Source of the DNA: a virus
Length of the DNA: 40,618 nucleotides
Reading direction: 5' to 3' (one strand)
IMG/VR virus record: IMGVR_UViG_3300009182_000007
Coordinates: 1 to 40,618 of that record
The translations under genes and the position numbers were made by a program. Below are positions 18,346 to 24,735 of the stretch, piece by piece (the first letter of the stretch is position 1; each line of letters begins with the position of its first letter). The notes below the pieces were generated by a model. That model did not search any database, was not told where the DNA came from, and saw nothing but the letters and a program-made list of their open reading frames with translations.

Positions 18346-18821
18346 TAGACCCCATAACCGCCTTTGCTACTGCTCAAGCCGCTATCAAAGGGGTACAAGC
18401 CGCCATTAAGATGGGCAAGGACATTCACGCCATGAGTGGCGACCTAATGAAGTTCTTTGAGGCTAAAGACGTTGTTGCCAAAGCAGCTTCAGCACCAAAA
18501 AAAGGCTTTGCAAAGTCTGACACCGCACAGGCTTTTGAAGCAGTCCTTCATGCCAAACAACTCCAAGACGCTGAAAACGAACTCAAGCAACATTTAATCT
18601 GGTCTGGACAAGCTGACGTATGGCAAGCCATCGTTATGGAGCGCAACAACATTGTTCAGAAGCGTAAATCAGAGGAAATAGCTATGGAAAAAGCTAAGGC
18701 TAAAAAGCGCAAAGAAGTTCAAGAGGCTTTGTCTATGGTGTTTTACATCGTAGCCGCTATTGCTTTGATTGCACTTGTAGCGTGGGGCACTACGGAATAC
18801 GTTGATTTTATGAGGAAATGA
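18342..18821 (+). CDS. C-tail-anchored lysis-region protein
   Basis: 159 aa. The N-terminus (MIDPITAFATAQAAIKGVQAAIKMGKDIHA) and DLMKFFEAKDVVAKAAS form a helix-rich domain I know only as a conserved hypothetical in phages. A charged KR-rich helix (IVQKRKSEEIAMEKAKAKKRK) precedes one C-terminal membrane segment (about 129-150). The topology differs from an i-spanin (N-terminal anchor), and no o-spanin frame is nested in it. It may be a holin partner or antiholin, by position. Confidence 0.65.
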   Translation: MIDPITAFATAQAAIKGVQAAIKMGKDIHAMSGDLMKFFEAKDVVAKAASAPKKGFAKSDTAQAFEAVLHAKQLQDAENELKQHLIWSGQADVWQAIVMERNNIVQKRKSEEIAMEKAKAKKRKEVQEALSMVFYIVAAIALIALVAWGTTEYVDFMRK

Positions 18822-18822
18822 T

Positions 18823-19227
18823 ATGTTATTAGACTCAATTCTTGGCATTGGTAATAAGCTGATTGACAAACTTATCCCCGACCCAGAAGCAAAAGCCAAA
18901 GCGCAACTTGAACTGGCTACTCTTGCTCAAAACGGTGAACTCGCAAAAATGGCGAATGAAACCGACATTTACAAAACAGAACAAAGCAACGTCACAGACC
19001 GCTGGAAAGCAGATGCTGCTACTGACAGTTGGCTTGCTGTAAATATTCGCCCATTGAGCCTTGTAGCCATCTTCGTGGGCTATTTCCTGTTTGCTCTTAT
19101 GTCTGCTTTTGGCTACAACGCCAATGAAGGCTACGTCAATCTTTTGGGGCAATGGGGAATGCTCATCATGTCGGCCTACTTTGGCGGTAAGACTCTCGAA
19201 AACATCATCGCAATGAAAACCAAATGA
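18823..19227 (+). CDS. Holin (3TM/GTA holin-type)
   Basis: 134 aa. The pattern is that of the Holin_3TMs family: IPDPEAKAKAQLELATL near the start, KADAATDSWLAVNIRPLSLV before the first clear membrane helix (about 77-96), and a second helix (about 106-122) in WGMLIMSAYFGGKTLE at the end. It would make lesions in the inner membrane to release the muramidase. The stop overlaps the start of the next gene by 4 nt (ATGA), a usual holin-endolysin coupling. Confidence 0.85.
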   Translation: MLLDSILGIGNKLIDKLIPDPEAKAKAQLELATLAQNGELAKMANETDIYKTEQSNVTDRWKADAATDSWLAVNIRPLSLVAIFVGYFLFALMSAFGYNANEGYVNLLGQWGMLIMSAYFGGKTLENIIAMKTK

Positions 19228-19736
19228 ACCAAAACTTTGAAACTGCACTAGCCCATATTCTTCAATCAGAGGGTGGTTTTGTTAACCATCCCAAAGACCC
19301 GGGCGGCATGACCAATCTAGGTTGCACTAAAGCAACTTGGGAAGAGTTTGTTGGTCATCCCGTATCAGAAGCCGATATGCGAGCCTTGACACCCAAAGAC
19401 GTTGCTCCTTTGTACAAGCGCAAGTATTGGGACAAGATTTCTGGCGACCAACTTCCTGCTGGCCTTGATTACGCTGTCTTTGATGCCGCCATCAACAGTG
19501 GGCCAGGTCGTGCAGCAAAGTGGCTTCAAGAAGTTGTAGGCGTTCAGGCTGATGGTGTTATTGGATACAAAACAATCGTTGCCTTACAAGAAACGCCACT
19601 TGCAAGAATCCTTGCCTTGTACAACGACAAGCGGCTTCAGTTCTTAGAAAGCCTCCCGACCTTTGCTACGTTTGGTAAGGGTTGGTCTAATCGTGTCTCT
19701 TCTGTACAAACAATCTCATCATCCATGTTGACGTAA
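19224..19736 (+). CDS. Endolysin: GH108 N-acetylmuramidase
   Basis: 170 aa. The N-terminal motif EGGFVNHPKDPGGMTNLG, with the catalytic Glu at residue 16, marks the glycoside hydrolase 108 family. The following segment (KYWDKISGDQLPAGLDYAVFD, then INSGPGRAAKWLQ and VQADGVIGYKTIVAL) matches the peptidoglycan-binding domain (PG_binding_3) usually fused to it. The length is normal for the family. No signal peptide is evident, so release depends on the upstream holin. It cuts the glycan strands of the cell wall at the end of infection. Confidence 0.92.
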   Translation: MNQNFETALAHILQSEGGFVNHPKDPGGMTNLGCTKATWEEFVGHPVSEADMRALTPKDVAPLYKRKYWDKISGDQLPAGLDYAVFDAAINSGPGRAAKWLQEVVGVQADGVIGYKTIVALQETPLARILALYNDKRLQFLESLPTFATFGKGWSNRVSSVQTISSSMLT

Positions 19737-19782
19737 CAAAAGTGTGATACGTTCGAAAAGTTTCAACAAAAGGGGTAATGTA

Positions 19783-20733
19783 ATGAGTTTGCCAGATGCT
19801 GAATTTATTGAACTTTGGAAGCAACATAAATCACCTGCCATTATGGCAAAAGTAATGGGAACAAATCTCCGCAATGTTTACCGGCGTAGAGATAATCTTG
19901 CACAAAAGTACAACATAAGCCTTGAGACTCATAAAGAAGTTAAAACTTGGGCACCACCTGCACCTAAATCTGAACTAGGAATTGAGAATGGGACAGTTAT
20001 TGTTTTTTCTGACGCTCATTTCTGGCCTGGGATACGGACTACTGCTTTTCAGGGCTTACTATGGGCAATTGAAAAGCTACAACCGAAAGCAGTTATTTGC
20101 AATGGCGATGCTTTTGACGGTGCATCTGTCTCTCGCCATCCACCTTTGGGATGGAGTCGTACACCTAGTCTGATTGAAGAACTCAACACCTGCAAAGAAA
20201 TGTTGGGGGAGGTGTCTGAACTTACAAAGAAGGCTCGTCATAACGCCAATCTGATCTATACGATGGGCAACCACGATGCTCGATTTGAGATGCGTCTTGC
20301 TGCCAACGCTCCGCAGTACGTCAACACTCCTGGCTTCAAGCTGGAAGACCACTTCCCCGACTGGAAGTTCTGTATGCTTACTTGGGTGACTGATGATCTT
20401 ATTGTCAAACACCGCTATAAAGGTGGCATTCACGCTTCCCACAACAACACCGTAGGGGCTGGTAAAAGCATCGTAACGGGTCATTTGCACAGTCTGAAGG
20501 TCACACCCTTTGCAGACTACAACGGCAACCGTTTCGGCGTGGATACGGGTACTCTTGCAGAACCCTATGGCCCTCAGTTTGAGTACGGTGAAGGCAACCC
20601 GTTGAACCACCGTTCAGGGTTTGCTGTACTGACAATCAAAGATGGCAAGCTGCTTTGGCCTGAACTTGTCCACAAATGGGAAGACGGCAAGATTGAATTC
20701 CGTGGGGAAGTAATCGATGTTAGTGGTCTCTAA
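19783..20733 (+). CDS. HTH-metallophosphoesterase fusion
   Basis: 316 aa from the ATG at 19783, which has AGGGG at 19771-19775. The upstream ATG at 19778 meets a stop at once, and the longer frame from 19744 lacks a site. Residues 1-45 look like a helix-turn-helix (SPAIMAKVMGTNLRNVYRRR). A calcineurin-like phosphoesterase follows, with all core motifs: SDAHF (76-80), GDAFD (108-112), GNHDAR (162-167), HASH (217-220) and GHLH (233-236). These residues bind two metal ions. The substrate is unknown; phosphoester or nucleic-acid cleavage is possible. It is the last gene before the terminator and may act in nucleotide turnover or late DNA processing. Confidence 0.85.
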   Translation: MSLPDAEFIELWKQHKSPAIMAKVMGTNLRNVYRRRDNLAQKYNISLETHKEVKTWAPPAPKSELGIENGTVIVFSDAHFWPGIRTTAFQGLLWAIEKLQPKAVICNGDAFDGASVSRHPPLGWSRTPSLIEELNTCKEMLGEVSELTKKARHNANLIYTMGNHDARFEMRLAANAPQYVNTPGFKLEDHFPDWKFCMLTWVTDDLIVKHRYKGGIHASHNNTVGAGKSIVTGHLHSLKVTPFADYNGNRFGVDTGTLAEPYGPQFEYGEGNPLNHRSGFAVLTIKDGKLLWPELVHKWEDGKIEFRGEVIDVSGL

Positions 20734-20734
20734 G

Positions 20735-20779
20735 GAACAAAAAAGCCCATCTATGCGTACATAAATGGGCCTTTTGTTC
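20735..20779. terminator. Bidirectional intrinsic terminator between convergent operons
   Basis: The arms gaacaaaa-aagcccat (20735-20750) and atgggccttttgttc (20765-20779) form a long stem. The GC core is gcccat/atgggc, with A-rich DNA on one side and T-rich on the other, so it can work in both directions. It begins one base after the stop of the late operon and lies just beyond the stop of the minus-strand operon. Confidence 0.9.
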
Positions 20780-20791
20780 TTATAGAGTTTA

Positions 20792-21109
20792 TTATTCTTC
20801 TTCGGCTTCGGCTTCGTCTTCTACCAACAGCCACTCTCCGACTTCTTCGTCCAGCCAGTACCAAGCATCATGCTCGGCATCGTACCAGCAGAAGCACTCA
20901 GAATCTTCGTCATAGACGTACTCTTCGCCTTCGGCAAAGTAGTAATCAATGTCTTCTGGAATCTCATATTCCTGCACTTCATCATCTTCCACTTCTTCAA
21001 TGTCGGTATTGCCAAAGGCTTGAACCGCTTGCAAGAACTGCAAAATGGACTCGGTGGAATACTCAAAAAAACCACCTTCTGGCAAATCTACAGCAACAGT
21101 AAAAAACAT
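20792..21109 (-). CDS. Extremely acidic small protein, candidate DNA mimic
   Basis: 105 aa from the ATG at 21109, with GGAG 7 nt upstream. A longer frame from the TTG at 21121 would swallow that ribosome site and is rejected. I count 37 Asp/Glu and no Lys or Arg, plus many Trp, Tyr and Phe spaced along a pattern like EYVYDEDSECFCWYDAEHDA. The N-terminus (MFFTVAVDLPEGGFFEYS) looks like a strand. Composition and size resemble DNA-mimic inhibitors (Ocr, ArdA, some anti-CRISPRs) in general character only; no homology is claimed. It is the last gene of the early operon, next to the terminator. Confidence 0.8.
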   Translation of the reverse strand: MFFTVAVDLPEGGFFEYSTESILQFLQAVQAFGNTDIEEVEDDEVQEYEIPEDIDYYFAEGEEYVYDEDSECFCWYDAEHDAWYWLDEEVGEWLLVEDEAEAEEE

Positions 21110-21129
21110 AGTAATCTCCAAAGTTTAAC

Positions 21130-21147
21130 CACAGCAATACCGCTGTG
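21130..21147 (-). other. Short hairpin in the gap before the acidic gene
   Basis: cacagc (21130-21135) pairs with gctgtg (21142-21147) around a 6-nt loop, between the stop of the upstream gene and the ribosome site of the acidic gene. There is no T-tract, so it is not an obvious terminator. It may be an RNA processing or stabilising hairpin giving the last gene its own expression level. Confidence 0.45.
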
Positions 21148-21155
21148 ATTACATC

Positions 21156-21356
21156 TTACACATTTTTTACGACGATTTTGTAACCATCTTTATGTTCCAA
21201 AATTGTACCTTTTCGTAACTCTGAAATAGCAAACTTTAGATCATTTCTAAGTTGTTCTATTGCTTCCTCTTGTTCAATCATACGAATATGCGCTTCCATA
21301 GCAAAGTCTGCTAAGTTCTTATTACTCCACGCAGCAAAATTAGGTAGTTTTTTCAT
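21156..21356 (-). CDS. Small coiled-coil protein, unknown
   Basis: 66 aa taking the ATG at 21356 (MKKLPNFAAWSNKNLADFAM). The longer frame from 21449 would run 110 nt into the upstream gene and is less likely. The centre is a charged helix (HIRMIEQEEAIEQLRNDLKF) likely to form a coiled coil. The ribosome site is weak, so translation probably depends on the upstream gene, whose stop lies 16 nt inside this one. Function unknown. Confidence 0.6.
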   Translation of the reverse strand: MKKLPNFAAWSNKNLADFAMEAHIRMIEQEEAIEQLRNDLKFAISELRKGTILEHKDGYKIVVKNV

Positions 21357-21588
21357 TTTTATTGGGCTTTGGACAATTTTCTGGAACATTAACAACGCAC
21401 CAAACAGCACTAAGATACTTTTGTGTGCCACGATACTGCCAGCGGTCAATATAAGCGTCTGGCATTGATTTAACGACTGCCAAAATCCTTCCCTCTGGTG
21501 CTTTTACGATCTCATTGATTTGGGCGCAAGTTAAGCCGTCTGGATGCGCTCTTAATACTTCTCGTACTTCTTTGTTATAGCTATACAT
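21340..21588 (-). CDS. Small winged-helix/HTH-like protein
   Basis: 82 aa. The segment EVLRAHPDGLTCAQINEIVKAPEGRILAVVKSM reads like a compact winged helix (helix-turn-helix, then a YIDRWQYRG.Q..Y wing), common in small phage regulators. It begins inside the stop of the upstream 47-aa gene (TAATG) and overlaps the next. It may be a DNA-binding regulator or an accessory replication protein. No cysteine metal site is evident (C at two scattered positions). Confidence 0.65.
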   Translation of the reverse strand: MYSYNKEVREVLRAHPDGLTCAQINEIVKAPEGRILAVVKSMPDAYIDRWQYRGTQKYLSAVWCVVNVPENCPKPNKNEKTT

Positions 21589-21731
21589 TAACTGTTCTTC
21601 TCCTTGAGTTTGTCTTCGATGTATTGGATTCGGGCGAGCAACGACAATAAAATATCAGCAATTTCATCCCGCTCTAGATGCCTACTTCCGCCGAATAATT
21701 TGCGAATTTCTTTTTCCAAAGTGTCAGTCAT
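21588..21731 (-). CDS. 47-aa charged helical protein
   Basis: Encodes MTDTLEKEIRKLFGG and then a helical stretch ending in LARIQYIEDKLKEKNS. It starts within the stop of the upstream gene (ATGA) and its stop overlaps the next start (TAATG), so both junctions support it. The upstream gene provides AAGGAG before its start. Its C-terminal KLKEKN, and the DNA coding it, duplicate the end of the upstream gene (20 identical bases at 21593-21612 and 21733-21752). Function unknown. Confidence 0.7.
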   Translation of the reverse strand: MTDTLEKEIRKLFGGSRHLERDEIADILLSLLARIQYIEDKLKEKNS

Positions 21732-22060
21732 GTGTTCTTCTCCTTGAGTTTGGCTTCGACGGCTCTCATTAAATCAGCCCAACTTGTTCCTTTTGTGGAT
21801 TCCCATTTGGTATAGATTTCTGTAATCTGCTCATCCGTCAGCCCCACCCACGGGCGCTGTTTCTTGCCGTCAAGAAGTCCGCTCATGTAGGCGATGGTGA
21901 GTTCGTCAGGCTCCTGCGCTGGCTGTGCTAGGGCTGCTTCAATGGCAGGTAACACATGATCAGCCAACGAACCACACCAACCAGTTTCAAAGGATATTGC
22001 ATTCTCCGCAATGTCTTTTAAGGCTGCATAGGCTTCTTTCAATGCTTCTTCTTTAGTCAA
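21728..22060 (-). CDS. Phage early protein of unknown function (TTG start)
   Basis: 110 aa from a TTG at 22060. AGGAG lies 8 nt upstream, and the TTGA overlap with the upstream stop supports this non-ATG start. Sequence style (KEAYAALKDIAENAISFETGW, a PAQEPDELTIAYMSG linker, WVGLTDEQITEIYTKW, end in AKLKEKNT) is familiar from short phage genes often carrying 'REWVGLTDEEI' motifs. No enzymatic motif. Confidence 0.7.
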   Translation of the reverse strand: MTKEEALKEAYAALKDIAENAISFETGWCGSLADHVLPAIEAALAQPAQEPDELTIAYMSGLLDGKKQRPWVGLTDEQITEIYTKWESTKGTSWADLMRAVEAKLKEKNT

Positions 22061-22149
22061 AATGGGGACTCCTCATAGTTGTCGGGATTGAACTTAACAG
22101 GCGGCTCTTTAGCAGGCACAGGCCGTGGAAATGGTGGGAAAGGCCACAT
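22057..22149 (-). CDS. 30-aa proline-rich mini-protein
   Basis: Starts MWPFPPFPRPVPAKEPPVKF and ends NPDNYEESPF. Support: AGGGGG 5 nt before the ATG, a one-base overlap with the upstream stop (TGATG) and a TTGA overlap with the next gene, so this 93-nt frame fills the operon without a gap. Seven of the first 17 residues are Pro, alternating with Trp and Phe, which suggests an extended peptide that binds a protein partner. Function unknown. Confidence 0.65.
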   Translation of the reverse strand: MWPFPPFPRPVPAKEPPVKFNPDNYEESPF

Positions 22150-22415
22150 CACAACCCCCTGCTTTTGATAGACAAGAAATCGTTAGCACCTGGGCGTACA
22201 TAGCCTTCCTGCGACTTGTACACAGGACGCTCCCACAGGTTCATGGTTGGTGCTGGTACGGCATCAGGGTCTTTGGGCAAAGGCACAAAGCCTGTGCGAT
22301 ACTTCTTTTGCTCTTTGTCGCCTGTGCTATTGTTAAATGATGACAAAGTTGCTTGTTTGTTGACGCGCATTGCTTTGCGTTTCATTGCGTCTGGGTTTCC
22401 GGCTTGAAGAATCAT
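22149..22415 (-). CDS. Hypothetical protein, basic and Pro-rich
   Basis: 88 aa. The first half is basic (MKRKAMRVNKQATLSSFNN, GDKEQKKYRTG); the second has VPLPKDPDAVPAPTMNLWERPVYKSQEGYV. It starts in an ATGA overlap with the membrane-protein gene and its stop overlaps the 30-aa gene. It appears disordered and no family is recognised. Confidence 0.65.
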   Translation of the reverse strand: MILQAGNPDAMKRKAMRVNKQATLSSFNNSTGDKEQKKYRTGFVPLPKDPDAVPAPTMNLWERPVYKSQEGYVRPGANDFLSIKSRGL

Positions 22416-22564
22416 TTGATTAATTTATCTATAAATGATGGTGTGCAAGTCTTAGACAGCACTAGAGGGATAGATGCGTAAGCGTATCCAAGGCAAAACA
22501 TCAGGGCTGCGAAAGCCCCCAATGCTGCTAGACCTCGGATAGCAAGGTCATAAGCGGCTTTCAT
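22412..22564 (-). CDS. 50-aa single-span membrane protein
   Basis: The chosen start is the ATG at 22564, overlapping the MazG-like stop by 4 nt; the longer frame from 22639 would run 79 nt into that gene. A hydrophobic helix (IRGLAALGAFAALMFCLGYAYA, about residues 9-30) follows MKAAYDLA, and the tail has one Cys. It may be a small inner-membrane protein acting early, such as a superinfection or host-membrane factor. That is inference from topology only. Confidence 0.65.
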   Translation of the reverse strand: MKAAYDLAIRGLAALGAFAALMFCLGYAYASIPLVLSKTCTPSFIDKLIK

Positions 22565-22866
22565 TCTTTGACAAACACACCATTGGGCAACAAGATGCCT
22601 TTGCGGTTCTTGATCTGGTCGTAAGCCACTTCCATGCAAGACACCAAGTTAATGTCACGCAAAGCGCAATAGACCACCAAGCAGACCATCACATCGCCCA
22701 CAGCGTCAATAATTTCATCTTCGTGGTTTTTGATGGTGGCATCTGACAATTCACCCATTTCGCTAACGGCCTTGAGCAATTGCGTTGCTGGTGTACTGTT
22801 GGGAATAATCTTTCGAGCCTCGGCCCAATGGATAATTTTCATTTCTAAATCGGCATAAGTAGTCAT
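22561..22866 (-). CDS. MazG-like nucleotide pyrophosphohydrolase
   Basis: 101 aa. The all-alpha NTP-PPase pattern is visible: LLKAVSEMGELSDA (EMGEL at 36-40) and later DEIIDAVGDVMVCLVVYC (DAVGDV at 54-59), the metal-binding acidic residues of the family, followed by a final helix. Such enzymes hydrolyse (d)NTPs or ppGpp-like nucleotides. In phages they are thought to clean nucleotide pools or to blunt the host stringent response. An AGGA site precedes the start. Confidence 0.85.
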   Translation of the reverse strand: MTTYADLEMKIIHWAEARKIIPNSTPATQLLKAVSEMGELSDATIKNHEDEIIDAVGDVMVCLVVYCALRDINLVSCMEVAYDQIKNRKGILLPNGVFVKE

Positions 22867-22946
22867 ATAAATCCTATAAAAATAAATGGGTGGGGGTACT
22901 CGCTGCGTCTGGTTGACCGCCGTTCCGCAGTCCCCTGTACCAGCAT
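22863..22946 (-). CDS. Possible 27-aa leader-type ORF
   Basis: A frame starting MLVQGTAERRSTRRSEYPHP and ending FIFIGFI has a G-rich site upstream and a stop that overlaps the MazG-like start (ATGA). It fills the only gap in this part of the operon. The basic first half and hydrophobic end could be a peptide gene or a translational coupler. There is no independent support, so it is a candidate only. Confidence 0.35.
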   Translation of the reverse strand: MLVQGTAERRSTRRSEYPHPFIFIGFI

Positions 22947-22964
22947 CCGCTTTCCCCCCGAAAA

Positions 22965-23255
22965 TCAGAACGGGAGATCGTCATCCATTTCAGGCTTGGC
23001 CTTGGGCTTTGCCGCTGGCTGTGCCTGTTGTGCTTTCTTCAGAATGGTAGCGTTGAACTTATCGCTGCCCCAAACGTGTTTCCACCAGGTTCCATTATCT
23101 TTTTTACGGGCAGGGTAGCTAAGAAAATCACCCTTAGCACCGCTTTTGATAGAGCAGCCCTTGATAGACAGGAATGCTTCTGCACCCTCTTCGCTGTGGA
23201 GATTGATGTTGAATGAAGGGTACTTGCCTTCGTGGTGTTTAATGGAGATAAACAT
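22965..23255 (-). CDS. Single-stranded DNA-binding protein (phage SSB-like)
   Basis: 96 aa. The first 65 residues (MFISIKHHEGKYPSFNINLH..., SYPARKKDNGTWWKHVWGSDKF) suggest a small beta barrel. Then comes an Ala/Gln/Pro/Lys linker (QQAQPAAKPKAKPE) and the tip MDDDLPF. The acidic tip with terminal Phe is the hallmark by which SSBs recruit partner enzymes. It is 96 aa, against about 170 for bacterial SSB. It overlaps the annealing-protein gene by one base, and the two probably work together on single strands. Confidence 0.8.
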   Translation of the reverse strand: MFISIKHHEGKYPSFNINLHSEEGAEAFLSIKGCSIKSGAKGDFLSYPARKKDNGTWWKHVWGSDKFNATILKKAQQAQPAAKPKAKPEMDDDLPF

Positions 23256-23854
23256 TATTTGCTTTTAGTGGTAGTGAGTTTCTCTTTGTACGCTTTGATT
23301 GCAGAGCGTACTTTGCTATCCGGCTTCAGTGCTTGCCACACTGCCGTCCGAACATCGTTGTCGGTAATGGATTCCCATTCACCATACATTCCTGCTTCAT
23401 CACCGTTTTCATAGGCTGTGCGAATAGCCAAGGCAATGTTGTCAATAAGTGTTGTGTCCATCTCCGGCAAGTCTTCACCGGCATAGATGTACAGGCCAAG
23501 TCCATGCAAAGACAATGCTTTGGTCATGCAACGCATGATGGCGGTATTGACTTGGAAAGCATCAGGATTAGGGATTGCTTTGTTGCGGTGATCCATAACA
23601 GGAAGCTGGCAGGTCATTGGCTTGCCAAACATGGTGACTGTCACCCAGACCATGCAAGTGCCGTTAATGTCCATGTAGCATTTCTCTTCACCTTGCTTGC
23701 CCCACATCTGTACTTGGTAGTGAGCATTAGGGTCGGCCTTGAGTGCCTCTGCCCAAGCCCATGCCCATGACAGGTACGTCAGGTTGGCCTTTTTTTCAGT
23801 GTGGTCGTTGACGTTAAGTGTCAACAGGCTAAAAATGTTAGCAGTCGTATGCAT
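23255..23854 (-). CDS. Sak3-type single-strand annealing protein (DUF1071)
   Basis: 199 aa. The opening FSLLTLNVNDHTEKKANLTYLSWAWAWAEALK with the AH(Y)QV..W strand, and the later MTCQLPVMDHRNKAI and NTAIMRCMTKALSLHGLGLYIYAGEDLP, are characteristic of the DUF1071/Sak3 family. These recombinases anneal complementary strands during phage replication and repair, much like Erf or Red beta. The SSB-like gene follows directly and RusA lies upstream, a normal recombination set. Confidence 0.88.
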   Translation of the reverse strand: MHTTANIFSLLTLNVNDHTEKKANLTYLSWAWAWAEALKADPNAHYQVQMWGKQGEEKCYMDINGTCMVWVTVTMFGKPMTCQLPVMDHRNKAIPNPDAFQVNTAIMRCMTKALSLHGLGLYIYAGEDLPEMDTTLIDNIALAIRTAYENGDEAGMYGEWESITDNDVRTAVWQALKPDSKVRSAIKAYKEKLTTTKSK

Positions 23855-24026
23855 TGCGTAGTTCCTCTTTCATAATTTCCAATTGAGTTTTTTCGCTGAA
23901 ATCCTTGAACTCAAGATAAGGATTCTGACGACCGCAGCAAAAGTAACCTTGCCGTGGTTCAAGACAATGAACGCAGTATTCCATGTCTGCACTCTCATCC
24001 ATAAACGTCTCTACAAAACTTTTCAT
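23838..24026 (-). CDS. 62-aa Cys-rich (zinc-binding) protein
   Basis: The ATG at 24026 has GGAG with 8-nt spacing. Cys18 and Cys21 (CVHC) and Cys30-Cys31 (CC) could hold one zinc; the rest is acidic and helical (KTQLEIMKEELRNAYDC). It overlaps the annealing-protein gene by 17 nt. It is the first gene after the internal promoter, so it may be an early regulator or an adaptor of the recombination complex. Confidence 0.65.
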   Translation of the reverse strand: MKSFVETFMDESADMEYCVHCLEPRQGYFCCGRQNPYLEFKDFSEKTQLEIMKEELRNAYDC

Positions 24027-24053
24027 TACATCTCCGTTGGTTAAGAAGGCTCT

Positions 24054-24110
24054 ATGCTAACCCAACTTGGGTGTGATACAACACTTTTTTTACTAGGGGT
24101 TTTCACCTAT
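24054..24110 (-). promoter_or_regulatory. Internal minus-strand promoter with operator-like element
   Basis: Reading the minus strand: -35 TTGTAT (24081-24076), 16-bp spacer, -10 TAGCAT (24059-24054). Directly upstream lies tactaggggttttcacctat (24091-24110), similar to the palindrome at 28101-28121 in front of the divergent early genes. It probably lets the recombination genes be transcribed and controlled together with the first early operon. Confidence 0.5.
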
Positions 24111-24535
24111 GGCAGGTACTCACGAACCATGATATAGACGCTTGGTTCTGTGCTGTAGTGTTTCTGTAGCGTCAGTCGTATCACCTGAACATCGTCCTTG
24201 TATACAATCCCATTCATTGCATCGAGAACGCCCTTAGCTACATTGTCTATGTCGGGCTTTTTGCAAGGCATTTCTACGCCTAACAAACAGGCTTCTTTAC
24301 GCTTTTTTGAGTAGGAGGTAGGGATTGGTACATTGATCTCCATCCAAATCGCTATAGGCGTTGTTAATGGCTCATGTGGGTACATTGCAAGCCTTGCTGC
24401 ACTGGCAATCTTGTCTTCGTACATCTTGGTCTTGGCATCGGTGTAAGTCTTGGTGAACTTACCGACTCTTGAGAACCTTGGCCTTCCCTTGCCTTTTGGG
24501 TCGCCTAAGACTGTAAATTCAATCTGCAATGTCAT
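24107..24535 (-). CDS. rusA: RusA-type Holliday junction resolvase
   Basis: 142 aa, the usual RusA length. The N-terminus has GDPKGKGRPRFSR, and the active-site block reads KPDIDNVAKGVLDAMNGIVYKDDVQV, with the conserved acidic residues D95, D97, D105 and D114/D115 that bind magnesium. RusA cuts four-way junctions and helps resolve branched concatemers before packaging. Its start overlaps the upstream stop by 4 nt. Confidence 0.93.
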   Translation of the reverse strand: MTLQIEFTVLGDPKGKGRPRFSRVGKFTKTYTDAKTKMYEDKIASAARLAMYPHEPLTTPIAIWMEINVPIPTSYSKKRKEACLLGVEMPCKKPDIDNVAKGVLDAMNGIVYKDDVQVIRLTLQKHYSTEPSVYIMVREYLP

Positions 24536-24735
24536 AGCAATTCCTCATCATCTATTTCCCTCATATATGCACGGCATCGGGCTTCAAAGCCTGGGCCGTA
24601 CATCTTCTCAATGCGTCTAATCTGCTTGGTCAACCAAAGGGCAGCAGCAGGTTTCCCAATGAGTTCTACTGTTCGATAGTAGGACGGCACTAGGATTCGT
24701 GCTTCTGCTTTCTCTAGCTGGGCTTGGTCACTCAT
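24532..24735 (-). CDS. 67-aa basic helical protein
   Basis: Start taken at the ATG at 24735 (MSDQAQLEKAEARI), which overlaps the helicase stop by 8 nt; the upstream methionine lies deeper in the helicase gene. Mostly helical, with KQIRRIEKMYGPGFEARCRAYMREIDDEELL at the end. Sandwiched between helicase and resolvase, it may be a helicase loader or a small partner, but no motif shows it. Confidence 0.6.
   Translation of the reverse strand: MSDQAQLEKAEARILVPSYYRTVELIGKPAAALWLTKQIRRIEKMYGPGFEARCRAYMREIDDEELL

Noticed and set aside
18342-18821. i-spanin (Rz) for the 159-aa lysis-region protein
   Set aside because: The membrane segment is at the C-terminus, not the N-terminus, and no nested lipoprotein frame is present.
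20077-20610. 177-codon minus-strand frame in the phosphoesterase gene
   Set aside because: Antisense shadow; the plus frame has all catalytic motifs.
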